Of a stretch of 64,000 bases of DNA, positions 26,697-34,925 are shown piece after piece. Numbering within the stretch: the stretch's first letter is position 1; each line of letters starts with the position of its first letter. Source of the DNA: an uncultured Rhodospirillales bacterium (lineage in GTDB: Bacteria; Pseudomonadota; Alphaproteobacteria; ATCC43930; CGMCC-115725). Location: positions 124,001-188,000 of the forward strand of contig CAIJOA010000014.1 of the NCBI GenBank assembly GCA_903822185.1. The letters run 5' to 3'. The position numbers were made by a program, and so were the translations under genes. Below the pieces are notes generated by a model. It saw nothing but the letters and a program-made list of their open reading frames with translations. It made no database searches and was not told the origin of the DNA.

Positions 26697-27092
26697 TTAG
26701 GAAATGCCCTTCCAGGCGTGGTCGGGTTCCGAGATGTCGAAGACGATGCCATGCGGGTCGCGATATTTAATCTCGACGGCCATGCCGGCGCGGCCTTCGA
26801 AATGGAACTTGCCGCCATTGTCTTTGATCGTCTGATCCATCGCCTGGAATTCTTTCGGATCTTCGACGACGAAGCCGATGTGATGGATGCCGACGAAATC
26901 CTTGCCGCGCTCGTCGCCGGCATCTTCGTCGGTCTTGAATTTCAGCAAGGTCACATTGACGACGCCGTCCGACAGGGCGACCGCGACTTCGTTCTCGGAA
27001 TGCTTCGTGAACCCGAAGACATTCACGTAGAACTCGGCTTCTTTCTTCAGATCGCTGACCGTCAGCGCGATATGTCTCAGCTTGGCCGTCAT
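26697..27092 (-). CDS. VOC-family protein
   Basis: Glyoxalase/bleomycin-resistance fold, 131 aa, one two-module unit. The N-terminal module starts KLRHIALTVSDLKKEAEFYVNVFGF with His7; the second has GIHHIGFVVED, and a Glu or Asp in the last strand (IVFDISEPD). Possible metal site H7, H72 and E53 or E107 (inference). ATG at 27092 has GAGGA just upstream. Substrate unknown. It stands alone between a terminator and a family D repeat. Confidence 0.82.
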   Translation of the reverse strand: MTAKLRHIALTVSDLKKEAEFYVNVFGFTKHSENEVAVALSDGVVNVTLLKFKTDEDAGDERGKDFVGIHHIGFVVEDPKEFQAMDQTIKDNGGKFHFEGRAGMAVEIKYRDPHGIVFDISEPDHAWKGIS

Positions 27093-27169
27093 GTTCCTCA
27101 CCCTTCAACTTGTTTCTAATCCCTTGCCGCCATTCTAGCAGAGTGGGCAAGCCCGCTGAAAGTATCTAA

Positions 27170-27303
27170 CCCCTCTCCGCCCTTGGGGGCGGAGAGGGCA
27201 GGGTGAGGTGGGGGGTATCGCGTATTCGATGGTCGCGGCTTTGAACGCTGCCCGACCCACCTCATCCTAAATCCTTCTCCCCCCGCACGCGGGCGGAGAA
27301 GGA
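27170..27303. repeat. Intergenic palindromic repeat, family D, copy 3
   Basis: The left part (cccctctccgcccttggggg, then cggagaggg) and the right part (ctcatcctaaatccttctccccccg, gggcggagaagg) are C/T- and G/A-skewed inverted blocks. Same family as 17321-17432, more diverged. Non-coding gap between the VOC and D-2-hydroxyacid dehydrogenase genes. Confidence 0.6.
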
Positions 27304-27305
27304 CT

Positions 27306-28259
27306 TCAGGGCCGGACGATAAAGGCCAGCTTTTCGCCCTTCAACCGCCGCGCGATATTTTCGCCGACGACCTTGGCCAACCGTTTCCCCATCACCGCGC
27401 CGGATGCCCCCGCGCTATGCGGCGAGATCAGCAGGTTCGGCGCGTCCCACAGGGGATGATCAACAGGCAACGGCTCGGGCTCGGTCACATCGAGACCCGC
27501 CCCGCCGATCGTGCCCTTCTGCAAGGCTTCGGCGAGGGCAAGGCAATCGACGATATAGCCGCGCGCGATATTCACCAGCGCGGTGGTCGGTTTCATCAGC
27601 GCCAGTTCGGCCACGCCGATCAGATGCCGCGTTTCTTCATTGGCCGCGATGGCGATGACGACGCTGTCGGCGCGCGGCAGGACGTCGTGCAATCGCGCCA
27701 GGGCGACAGCTTCGTCGGCATGCGGATGCGGCGTGCCGTGGCGATTGACCGCGACGACATGCGCGCCGAATTCTTTGAGCAGCCGTCCGATCTCTTGGCC
27801 GATATGGCCGAACCCGATTACCACGGCGGTGCCGTCGAACGGAATGCGGCAATGCTCGTTCACCTCGCGCGCCCAGCGATGCTGTTGCTGCGCCCGCAGC
27901 ATCGCCGGAAAGCGCTTTTGCACGCTTAGCAGCAAGGCCATCGCATGGGTCGCGACAGACGGTGCATAGGCATCGCCGGCGTTGGTCAGGATAACGCCTG
28001 GCGGAATGCCGTACCGCAGCGTCGCGTCGTATCCCGCCGACAGCATCTGAATCCAACTGAGGCGCTTTGCCTTTTCCCGCAGGATGCGCGCAACTTCGGG
28101 CGAAGCGGTGGAATCGGGAATGACCAAAGCTTCGGCCTCGGGGATCGCGGCTTCCATCTCGGCATCGTTCGTGACGATCAGCGCATCGTCGCCGACCAGT
28201 TCCCGGACCCGCGCATTGATGACCGGCGCGCCGAAATTCGCCCGCACGACGATCTTCAT
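27306..28259 (-). CDS. D-2-hydroxyacid dehydrogenase, NAD(P)-dependent
   Basis: Cytoplasmic oxidoreductase interconverting 2-oxo and D-2-hydroxy acids, 317 aa. The Rossmann motif is GFGHIGQEIG near 149; the catalytic triad is readable as Arg in VNIARGYIVD, Glu in TEPEPLPVDHPLWD and His in LISPHSAGAS. The ATG overlaps the stop of the binding-protein gene by four bases (ATGA), so the two are translationally coupled. The pairing suggests the binding protein's ligand or a product of it is a 2-hydroxy or 2-oxo acid (inference). Confidence 0.92.
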   Translation of the reverse strand: MKIVVRANFGAPVINARVRELVGDDALIVTNDAEMEAAIPEAEALVIPDSTASPEVARILREKAKRLSWIQMLSAGYDATLRYGIPPGVILTNAGDAYAPSVATHAMALLLSVQKRFPAMLRAQQQHRWAREVNEHCRIPFDGTAVVIGFGHIGQEIGRLLKEFGAHVVAVNRHGTPHPHADEAVALARLHDVLPRADSVVIAIAANEETRHLIGVAELALMKPTTALVNIARGYIVDCLALAEALQKGTIGGAGLDVTEPEPLPVDHPLWDAPNLLISPHSAGASGAVMGKRLAKVVGENIARRLKGEKLAFIVRP

Positions 28260-29290
28260 TTTGCGGGGAGGGGCACGACGAAGCGTTTGTCGAACAATTG
28301 CTCCTCGCTGACCTCGCCCTTCAACATGCCCTGCGACTTGTACCAGGCGATCTGATGCATGATGTCACGCGTGTTCACCCGCATCAGCGGATCGACATAG
28401 GCGATGCCCAGCTTGATTGCTTCCGGCGGCTGGCCGACATATTTGCCGATAATGCCCAGAACCTCTGGCGCGGTCGGGCCGTCTTTGGGAACTTCGCCGG
28501 GGCCGATGAAGGCGGCGCGGTAATCGTCGATGCCCTTGCGATAGGCGCCGAGGAACCGGCCCAGCAATTCGCTGCGTTCGGTGTCGGTCTTGGCCGAGAC
28601 GAAAATCGCGCGGTCTTGAAAATCGAGTTCGTCGCCGACCCAGGCCAGGACGCGCAAATCGCCGCGATCAATCGACGGCATGACCGGCACGGTGACGATG
28701 GTAACGCCGCCATCGGCTTGGCCGCCGATCAGGGCCGAGAAAATATTCGGTATCGATTGCAGCGACAGGACTTTGATGCCGGCCAGATCGACGCCGTATT
28801 TCTCGGCCAAAGCGCCGATGACGTAATGGCCGGGCGCACCGGTTTGCGACACGGCTATCGAATGGCCGGCCACGTCCTTCAATGATTTGAGGCCGCTCTG
28901 ATAGGCGTTGTTCGACACCATGTAGCCCAGATTGTGAAAGCCGGGCGCTTCGCGGCCCTGTCCGCCGATGATGCGAACCGCGCCTTGCGCGGCAAACGCA
29001 TAGAATCCCGCCGTCAGTCCGGTTGAGCCGACATCGACATCGCCTGATACGGTCGCGACCGCGACCGGTTGTGCTGCATCGAAAAACACCAGTTCAGCCT
29101 CGATGCCCGCAGCGGCAAAATAGCCTTTCTCGATCGCGATATAGATCGGCCCGGACGAGGTCGTCTTGATCACGCCCAGCTTGATCTTGTCGGCGGCTGT
29201 CGCCGGCGTCGCGCCGCAGCCGATCGCCAGACCAAGGGTAACGAGCGCCGCCTTTGTGAGATGCCGTACATAACGAGCCGATACCATCAT
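28256..29290 (-). CDS. ABC-type substrate-binding protein, NitT/TauT family
   Basis: Periplasmic binding protein, 344 aa. A signal peptide (1-33, ending ATPATA) precedes KIKLGVIKTTSSGPIYIAIEKGYFAAAGIEAE, the canonical first lobe of SsuA-like proteins. ATG at 29290 has GGGAGGACGGG upstream; a second ATG follows directly. No ABC permease or ATPase is adjacent; the only linked gene is the coupled D-2-hydroxyacid dehydrogenase. It is 60 bases downstream of the MarR gene on the same strand and may be co-transcribed with it, which would put it under ferulate-type control (inference). Confidence 0.88.
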   Translation of the reverse strand: MMVSARYVRHLTKAALVTLGLAIGCGATPATAADKIKLGVIKTTSSGPIYIAIEKGYFAAAGIEAELVFFDAAQPVAVATVSGDVDVGSTGLTAGFYAFAAQGAVRIIGGQGREAPGFHNLGYMVSNNAYQSGLKSLKDVAGHSIAVSQTGAPGHYVIGALAEKYGVDLAGIKVLSLQSIPNIFSALIGGQADGGVTIVTVPVMPSIDRGDLRVLAWVGDELDFQDRAIFVSAKTDTERSELLGRFLGAYRKGIDDYRAAFIGPGEVPKDGPTAPEVLGIIGKYVGQPPEAIKLGIAYVDPLMRVNTRDIMHQIAWYKSQGMLKGEVSEEQLFDKRFVVPLPAK

Positions 29291-29350
29291 CCCGTCCTCC
29301 CTTAAGTTTCGCCGGCCCTGTTATGCAGGGCCAGTCGTCGTGCCCGAAAA

Positions 29351-29839
29351 CTATCTTGCGGTGGCGACCGCCCGCGTGCGCGGGGCCGGCGCTTCCAATG
29401 AGTCGGCCGCCGAATTTTCCCGGCTGTCGCGAATGATCCGCGTCAGCATCGCCCGGAACGCGGTCGTTTCCGCCGCGGACAAGCCGCCGAAAAAGCGGGC
29501 CTCGAACCGCTCGACATCCTTGTTGCATTTATTCAGCAGCGTCGCGCCCTTGGCGGTAAGGCTGACGCGCAGCATGCGGCGGTAGGCGGCGTCCTCGACG
29601 CGGCGAATGAGGCCGCGCTGCTCAAGGCCGGTGACGATCTCGTGACAGGACTGCGGCGTCACGCCCAGCCGCCGCGCCAGCGCTGACGAGAAGACGCCGT
29701 CGCGATGCTCATCGACAACACTCAGCACGATATATTGCGAGGGCGTCAGGCCGAAAACTTGCACGACTTCGTCGAGCTGCTGGTAATTACACAGCTGCGT
29801 CTGGCGCAGCAGATAGCTCAACAAGGCGTTTTTCGGCAT
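29351..29839 (-). CDS. MarR-family regulator, divergent from ferulate-type genes (FerC-like)
   Basis: Winged-helix repressor, 162 aa. The MarR core runs from residue ~30 to ~130 and includes LTPSQYIVLSVVDEH, the recognition region RRLGVTPQSCHEIVTGLEQRGLIRR and the wing. The gene order MarR, divergent hydratase/lyase, NDP-forming synthetase is the ferC-ferBA order of Sphingobium SYK-6, where FerC represses ferBA and is released by hydroxycinnamoyl-CoA; the same control is inferred here. ATG at 29839 follows AGGAG. A palindromic operator lies 33-51 bases upstream of this start. Confidence 0.9.
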   Translation of the reverse strand: MPKNALLSYLLRQTQLCNYQQLDEVVQVFGLTPSQYIVLSVVDEHRDGVFSSALARRLGVTPQSCHEIVTGLEQRGLIRRVEDAAYRRMLRVSLTAKGATLLNKCNKDVERFEARFFGGLSAAETTAFRAMLTRIIRDSRENSAADSLEAPAPRTRAVATAR

Positions 29840-29871
29840 GTCTCGATGCTCCTGCCGCCGCGCTTGACGGT

Positions 29872-29890
29872 CTATCAGGGAACCTGATAG
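29872..29890. promoter_or_regulatory. Candidate MarR operator and overlapping divergent promoters
   Basis: CTATCAGG-GAA-CCTGATAG is a perfect eight-base inverted repeat with a three-base spacer in the MarR/ferB divergent gap. The half element AACCTGxxAGG is repeated directly at 29881-29891 and 29894-29904. Candidate promoters overlap it: on plus, TTGACG (29864-29869) then GATAGG (29886-29891); on minus, TTGACT (29923-29918) then TACAGG (29900-29895). The -10 boxes are weak matches. Position and symmetry strongly suggest autoregulation and control of the plus-strand operon. Confidence 0.75.
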
Positions 29891-30093
29891 GAAACCTGTA
29901 AGGTTGCTACCCGTCGAAGTCAATAAATCGCCGCGGCTTTCCTCGTGGCGGATTTTTGATATAGGTTGGGGAACAAGCCGGGCGCGCGAAACGCCCTGGA
30001 TCGCAAAATTAAATCGCCAACGGGAGCATCGCCGGAATTACCGGCACCGGGTTCAAACCACTACACACGCATCGAACACATAAAGGAATCATC

Positions 30094-30936
30094 ATGGCTG
30101 CAGATAATCTGCCGGGCGGCAAGAACGTCAAAGTCGAATTCGAAGACGGCATTGCCTGGGTCACGCTGAACCGCCCCGAAAAGCGCAACTGCATGAGCCC
30201 CGCGCTCAATGACGAAATGGTCCAGGTGCTGGACGCGCTTGAAATCGACGATCGCTGCAAGGTGCTGGTGCTGACCGGCGCGGGCGAGGCGTTCTCGGCC
30301 GGCATGGATCTGCGCGAATTCTTCCGCGCCACCGATGGCCTGCCTTATGTGCAGCAGATGCGCGTGCGCCGTTCCTCGGCGACCTGGCAGTGGCAGCAAC
30401 TGTCGCATTTCATGAAGCCGACGATTGCCATGGTGAATGGCTGGTGCTTCGGTGGCGCCTTCACGCCTTTGATTTCGTGCGACTTGGCGATCGCGGCGGA
30501 AGAAGCGCAGTTCGGCATTTCCGAAGTGAACTGGGGCATCATCCCCGGCGGCCAGGTGACCCGCTCGCTGGTGCAGGCAATGAGCGTCCGCAACGCAATG
30601 TATTACACGATGACCGCCGAAACCTTCGACGGCAAGCAAGCGGCGCAGATGGGCATCGTCAACGAAGCGGTGCCGAAGGCGAAGCTACGGGAACGCACGA
30701 CGCAACTGGCGAAGATGCTGGTCGCCAAGAATCCCCATGCGCTGCGCGCCTGCAAAGAGGCGATCCGTTCCTGCCTCAGCATCCCGTTCGAAGCTTCGGG
30801 CGATTATCTCGGCGCGAAGAGTTCGCAGCTCCGTCTCATCGACGACGAGAACGGCCGCAACCAGGGCCTCACTCAGTTCCTCGACGAGAAGTCCTATCGT
30901 CCCGGCCTCGGCGCGATGCGCCGCGATAAGGAATAG
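30094..30936 (+). CDS. p-Hydroxycinnamoyl-CoA hydratase/lyase (feruloyl-CoA hydratase/lyase, FerB/Ech-like)
   Basis: Crotonase-fold enzyme, 280 aa, expected to hydrate feruloyl-CoA-type thioesters and cleave acetyl-CoA, releasing vanillin-type aldehydes. The whole length follows Pseudomonas HCHL: NRPEKRNCMSP, LTGAGEAFSAGMDLREFF, KPTIAMVNGWCFGGAF and FGISEVNWGIIPGG with catalytic Glu144 and Trp147. Two positions differ from HCHL as I recall it: its Ser123 is Thr124 here, and its substrate-binding Tyr239 is Gly240 (DYLGAK), so preference for the 4-hydroxyl may differ. ATG follows AAAGGAATC. First gene of a probable operon with the acyl-CoA synthetase. Confidence 0.88.
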   Translation: MAADNLPGGKNVKVEFEDGIAWVTLNRPEKRNCMSPALNDEMVQVLDALEIDDRCKVLVLTGAGEAFSAGMDLREFFRATDGLPYVQQMRVRRSSATWQWQQLSHFMKPTIAMVNGWCFGGAFTPLISCDLAIAAEEAQFGISEVNWGIIPGGQVTRSLVQAMSVRNAMYYTMTAETFDGKQAAQMGIVNEAVPKAKLRERTTQLAKMLVAKNPHALRACKEAIRSCLSIPFEASGDYLGAKSSQLRLIDDENGRNQGLTQFLDEKSYRPGLGAMRRDKE

Positions 30937-30945
30937 CGTTCGCGT

Positions 30946-31015
30946 TCCCCCTCACCCTCCCGCTAACGCGGGTCCCTCCCTCTCCCCGCCGGGGAGAGGG
31001 GTGGGGTGAGGGGGC
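30946..31015. repeat. Intergenic palindromic repeat, family D, copy 4
   Basis: Compact copy: ccccctcaccctcccgctaa on the left, ctccccgccggggag in the middle and gtggggtgaggggg on the right, making nested hairpins. It sits inside the 119-base gap between the hydratase/lyase and synthetase genes and may reduce read-through or tune their ratio. Confidence 0.72.
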
Positions 31016-31055
31016 TCGGCCTATCAATCGCATTAGTCTTTCGCGAGGACACAGC

Positions 31056-33152
31056 ATGACCATCGACATCGCCCGTCTGATGCGGCCGCGTTCCATCGTG
31101 ATCGTCGGCATCTCGCCCGAAAGCACCTCTGCCGGATTCTTGATGCTCAAGAATCTCGAAGAATACAAATATCCCGGTGATATCCATCTCGTCAGCCGCA
31201 ACCGCGATGAGATCGCCGGACGGGCTTGCGTCAAAACCATTGATGACCTGCCCGACGGCGTCGATGCGGCGATGCTGCTCATTCCGCGCGTCGCCATCGA
31301 AGACGCGGTCAAAGCCTGCGCCCGCAAGAAGATCGGCGGCATCATCATCTTCGCCGCTGGCTTCGGCGAGGCGGGCCCTGAATGGAAAATCGTGCAGGAC
31401 CGTATCGCGACCATCGCCGAAGACGCCGGTATCGCCCTGTGCGGTCCCAACTGCCTCGGCCTTGTTGATTTCGTTCATCGCATCCCGCTGACCTTCTCGG
31501 CCCAACTCGGCACGCCGATCGATGTGAAGGCCGGTGTCGTCGTTGTCGCGCAAAGCGGCGGACTTGCCGGTGTCGTCCGCGTCGGCCTGCGTGCCCGCGA
31601 CATTCCCGTCACCTGCTGGGTCTCGACCGGCAACGAGGCGGTGCTGGGGCTCGAGGACTATGTCGGCTATCTGCTGGAAGACCCGACCACCCAGGTCGTC
31701 GCCGCCTTCGCCGAACAAATCCGCAAGCCGCAAAAATTCATCGAAGTTGCGGCCCGCGCCCGCGAACTGGGCAAGCCGATCGTGCTGCTCCATGCCGGGC
31801 GCAGCGCCGCCGCACAGGAATCGGCGCGCTCGCACACCGGCGCGATGGTTGGCGATTACGCCGTCGTGCAGACTATTCTTGCGCATCACGCCGTTGTCCA
31901 TGTCGAAACCCTGGAAGAACTGATCGACGTCTGCGAACTGATGCTGCGCTTCCCGGTGCCGCCGACCAAGGGCTGCGCCATGGTCACGGATTCGGGCGCG
32001 GTCAAAGGCATGACCCTCGATCTGTGCGATGCGCTGGGCCTCGATCTGCCGCCGCTCTCGCCGGCACTCGAAGCGATCTTGCAGAAGGAACTGCCCGAGT
32101 TCGTCGGCGCCAGCAATCCACTCGACCTGACCGCGCAAGCGATCACCCATCTCGACATGTACGAAAAGACCATCGCGCCGATCCTCGCCGACGACGCCTA
32201 TGGTAGCGTGGTGCTGACCGCGATCATCTCCTCGGCCAGCGAGTTCGCGCTGGTGAAGGGCCGCGCTGGCCTCAAACCGATGATCGGTGCGAAGAAGCCG
32301 GTGATCTACGCCATGCTCGGCGACGAGGCCGAAGTGCCGGCGCAACTCATCCCCGAGGTGCGTGCCGCCAACGTGCCGTTCTTCCGCTCGCCCGAACGCG
32401 CCTTCCGCGCACTCGCCCGCATCACCGCCTATGGCCGCGCGCTGGAAAAAGCGCGCCATCGTGTCGTGCCGCCCCGCCTCATGGCGCCGCCGCTCAAGGC
32501 GCACGGCACGCTCGCCGAATATGCCGGCAAGGACTATCTCGCATCCTGCGGCTTGTCGGTGCCGAAAGGCGGCCTGGTCACGACGCTGACCGAAGCGAAT
32601 AGCCTCGCCTCCGAAATCGGCTTCCCCGTCGCCATCAAGATCCAGTCATCGGCCCTCGCGCATAAAAGCGATGCCGGCGGCGTCATCCTCCGCATCGCCG
32701 ACAACGCGCAACTCGCGGCCGCCTGGGAAAAACTGCAACAGATCGCCCGTGACCGCGCTCTCGCGCTCGACGGCATCCTGGTCGAACAGATGTCCCGGCC
32801 CGGCATCGAAATGATCGTCGGTGCCCGCCGCGACCCCCAATGGGGCCCGGTCCTCGCCGTGGGCCTCGGCGGCATCTGGGCCGAAGCCCTCGCCGATATC
32901 CGCATCCTCCCGGTCGGCCTCGATGTTGCCGCGATCGAAGACGAACTACGCAAACTGCGCGGCGCTAAACTTCTCGCCGGCATGCGCGGCTCCCCACCCG
33001 TCGATGTGAAGGCGCTCGCGAAAGCCGTTGCACTGATCGGCGCCGTGATGGAAGCACGGCCCGAGATCAAAGAGATCGACATCAACCCGCTGATGGTGTT
33101 TGCGGCGGGTGACGGCGCGATGGCGCTCGATGCGCTGATTGTTACGGAATAG
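31056..33152 (+). CDS. NDP-forming acyl-CoA synthetase (feruloyl-CoA synthetase FerA-like)
   Basis: Acetate-CoA-ligase family enzyme, 698 aa: N-terminal CoA-binding domain (RPRSIVIVGIS, 11-20), succinyl-CoA-ligase-like domain (~150-290) with the phosphohistidine motif SHTGAMVGDYA (His260), and a C-terminal ATP-grasp domain (~480-698) with FPVAIKIQSSALAHKSDAGGV. In Sphingobium SYK-6 FerA, a member of this ADP-forming superfamily rather than the AMP-forming one, activates ferulate; the adjacent hydratase/lyase and MarR gene support that role. ATG at 31056 follows GCGAGGACACAGC. Other carboxylic acids cannot be excluded. Confidence 0.88.
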   Translation: MTIDIARLMRPRSIVIVGISPESTSAGFLMLKNLEEYKYPGDIHLVSRNRDEIAGRACVKTIDDLPDGVDAAMLLIPRVAIEDAVKACARKKIGGIIIFAAGFGEAGPEWKIVQDRIATIAEDAGIALCGPNCLGLVDFVHRIPLTFSAQLGTPIDVKAGVVVVAQSGGLAGVVRVGLRARDIPVTCWVSTGNEAVLGLEDYVGYLLEDPTTQVVAAFAEQIRKPQKFIEVAARARELGKPIVLLHAGRSAAAQESARSHTGAMVGDYAVVQTILAHHAVVHVETLEELIDVCELMLRFPVPPTKGCAMVTDSGAVKGMTLDLCDALGLDLPPLSPALEAILQKELPEFVGASNPLDLTAQAITHLDMYEKTIAPILADDAYGSVVLTAIISSASEFALVKGRAGLKPMIGAKKPVIYAMLGDEAEVPAQLIPEVRAANVPFFRSPERAFRALARITAYGRALEKARHRVVPPRLMAPPLKAHGTLAEYAGKDYLASCGLSVPKGGLVTTLTEANSLASEIGFPVAIKIQSSALAHKSDAGGVILRIADNAQLAAAWEKLQQIARDRALALDGILVEQMSRPGIEMIVGARRDPQWGPVLAVGLGGIWAEALADIRILPVGLDVAAIEDELRKLRGAKLLAGMRGSPPVDVKALAKAVALIGAVMEARPEIKEIDINPLMVFAAGDGAMALDALIVTE

Positions 33153-33202
33153 GCAAAAGAAGCGCCTCACGGGTCCTTCTTCGAATAGGCATTCAAACCC
33201 TT

Positions 33203-33622
33203 TCAGGGTATTGCTGCCGGGCAATGCTTCAGCGTCGCCAGCTTGATCAGGGTGTCCCGCCGCTCATAAAGCTTCGCATTCTCCGTTCTTTCGGGACCAT
33301 TACTGCCCGCGGCGGCCATCCCGCCATAAGCGATCGGCGCGATGAGCAGTGCCGCAAACATGGCGGCCTCGTCGCGTGAGCGATTGCTCGCGATTACGTC
33401 GTTGGCTTTGCTCATACGATCGGCGATCTGGCGGCGTTCATCAGCAATCTGCTCGCAGGTCATCACCCGCGCCTCGGGCGTGAAATCGTCGAGAGTCAGG
33501 TCACGCGTACGGTTGATAGAGGTCGTGTCGGGGGGCAATGGCGGGGCGGGTGTCGAGCAGCACGCCAGCAGCAACGCCGTAAGGATGACAAACGGCGCGC
33601 GTCTATTTGAAAACGACTGCAC
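33203..33622 (-). CDS. Hypothetical lipoprotein
   Basis: Unrecognised protein, 139 aa. The start is GTG 33622, supported by GGGAGGA eight bases upstream; it overlaps the end of the preceding lipoprotein gene by 20 bases. The N terminus VQSFSNRRAPFVILTALLLAC is a lipoprotein signal with Cys21. Then comes a conserved-looking MTCEQIADERRQIADRMSKANDVIA helix, a hydrophobic stretch AAMFAALLIAPIAYGGMAA (possible membrane-associated hairpin) and a second helix before HCPA. Probably periplasmic-facing. Confidence 0.65.
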   Translation of the reverse strand: MQSFSNRRAPFVILTALLLACCSTPAPPLPPDTTSINRTRDLTLDDFTPEARVMTCEQIADERRQIADRMSKANDVIASNRSRDEAAMFAALLIAPIAYGGMAAAGSNGPERTENAKLYERRDTLIKLATLKHCPAAIP

Positions 33623-33953
33623 GGCCGCGTCCTCCCATTTCGCCCCAGTTGAACAGCCCCATGCCCAACGTGCCATAACGCACCAGGATGACGGCATCCG
33701 CATTGAGGTCTGCCGCCTTTTTCTTCAGCTCTTTGGCGACTTGTTCGCGGGTCGGATCATCGGCAAAGGCGTGCGGCTTCGACACGTTCACGTCGAGGTC
33801 TTTGATAACCTGATAAGGACGGTCAGTGATGTCGTTCTCAGTCAGGATCACGCTGTCTGGCGACTTCTTCACTTGCGGCGGCGCGTGGTCGTTGACGCAA
33901 GCCCCCAAAGCAATGACCATTGAAACCGCCAGGCAAAATCTCTTCGCATTCAT
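33603..33953 (-). CDS. Hypothetical lipoprotein, small alpha/beta domain
   Basis: Unrecognised lipoprotein, 116 aa: MNAKRFCLAVSMVIALGAC gives lipobox Cys19. The mature domain reads ITDRPYQVIKDLDVNVSK, then an amphipathic helix REQVAKELKKKAADL and ADAVILVRYG, a pattern reminiscent of the YbjQ (DUF74) / RcsF-like fold. That similarity is only by eye. Its 3' end overlaps the next gene, so the two are one transcript. ATG at 33953 was chosen at the start of the signal peptide. Confidence 0.65.
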   Translation of the reverse strand: MNAKRFCLAVSMVIALGACVNDHAPPQVKKSPDSVILTENDITDRPYQVIKDLDVNVSKPHAFADDPTREQVAKELKKKAADLNADAVILVRYGTLGMGLFNWGEMGGRGRAVVFK

Positions 33954-34097
33954 CTTTGTCCCCCTCGATCGCGGATGCATTTGCGCTGAATTCACCCCGG
34001 AAGATAGCAATTTCCCCGAAACTGCGGAAGAGAATGCACGTTATCATTGCGCCGGGTGTTTTTGACATCGCTCACACGCGACGGTAATTCAACGGGA

Positions 34098-34201
34098 TTG
34101 GGGAGTAGCATCCGCCTTTCTCCGGCGGGGCCGTGTCAACATACTCGCGCAATGCGCGTGGTACGGCCGGCAGGGATTTGATGCCCTGTTTCGCGAGACC
34201 A
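34098..34201 (+). ncRNA. yybP-ykoY manganese riboswitch upstream of mntP
   Basis: The hallmark sequences are all present in order: ttggggagtagc (34098-34109), gtcaacatactcg (~34134-34146), ggccggcagggatttgatgccc (~34165-34186) and gcgagacca (34193-34201). The class senses Mn2+ and typically switches on Mn exporters such as mntP and alx. Immediately downstream AGTACGC (34201-34207) and GCGTACT (34237-34243) form a perfect seven-base inverted repeat, a plausible part of the expression platform before the mntP ribosome site. It explains the 312-base gap before mntP. Confidence 0.93.
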
Positions 34202-34265
34202 GTACGCAACCGATTCCGTCCGGCGGGAAGCGGTGCGCGTACTGTTCCTGCCCGGTGGATTTTCG

Positions 34266-34829
34266 ATGAGCCTTATCGCGATTATGGTTCTCGCCTTCAG
34301 TATGTCCGCTGATGCGTTCGCCGCTGCGCTAGGCAAAGGGACGGAGCTCGACCATCCGCGTCTTTCCGAGGCGGTGCGTACCGGCTTGGTCTTCGGCACA
34401 ATCGAGGCGATCACGCCACTCATCGGCTGGGTCGGTGGTCTTGCCGCCAGTGCCTATATCACCGCGATCGATCACTGGATCGCCTTCGGCCTTCTGTTCG
34501 CTATCGGTACGAAGATGATCTGGGACAGCGTGCGGCGTGCCGAGACGGCGGAAAAGCCAAAACGCCATTCCTATTTCGTACTCGTGATCACCGCGATCGG
34601 CACCAGCATCGATGCGATGGTGGTCGGGATCACGTTGGCTTTCCTCGATGTGAATATCATCGGCGTCGCCCTCGCGATCGGCGCGGCAACTTTCATGATG
34701 ACGACGCTGGGCGTGATGATCGGGCGGGTGGCCGGCAAGACGCTGGGACGGACGGCGGAAGCGCTGGGCGGCATCGGCCTCATTGTCATCGGCACCGCGA
34801 TCCTAATCGAGCATACGATGCTGTCGTAA
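34266..34829 (+). CDS. mntP: Manganese efflux pump MntP
   Basis: Inner-membrane Mn2+ exporter, 187 aa, with six hydrophobic spans in two repeats. The conserved acidic residue of repeat 1 is Asp16 in SMSADAFAAALGKG; repeat 2 has IGTSIDAMVVG with Asp116. Start at ATG 34266, with GGTGGA upstream; an upstream in-frame start would lie inside the riboswitch leader. The Mn-sensing leader fixes the function. Expected to be induced by excess manganese. Single-gene transcript. Confidence 0.94.
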   Translation: MSLIAIMVLAFSMSADAFAAALGKGTELDHPRLSEAVRTGLVFGTIEAITPLIGWVGGLAASAYITAIDHWIAFGLLFAIGTKMIWDSVRRAETAEKPKRHSYFVLVITAIGTSIDAMVVGITLAFLDVNIIGVALAIGAATFMMTTLGVMIGRVAGKTLGRTAEALGGIGLIVIGTAILIEHTMLS

Positions 34830-34925
34830 TTCCTGACGGGGACGAACGAGCCGATCCGTGCTATTTTTGCGCGAGCGCACAACGCTGCGTCTGATGCTGC
34901 ATAAGATTCGAGGGAGGTCCGTCCG

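Noticed and set aside
30963-32504. 513-residue minus-strand open frame over the synthetase
   Set aside because: Antisense to a long conserved gene; composition (Arg/Asp/Gly/His) typical of a shadow frame.
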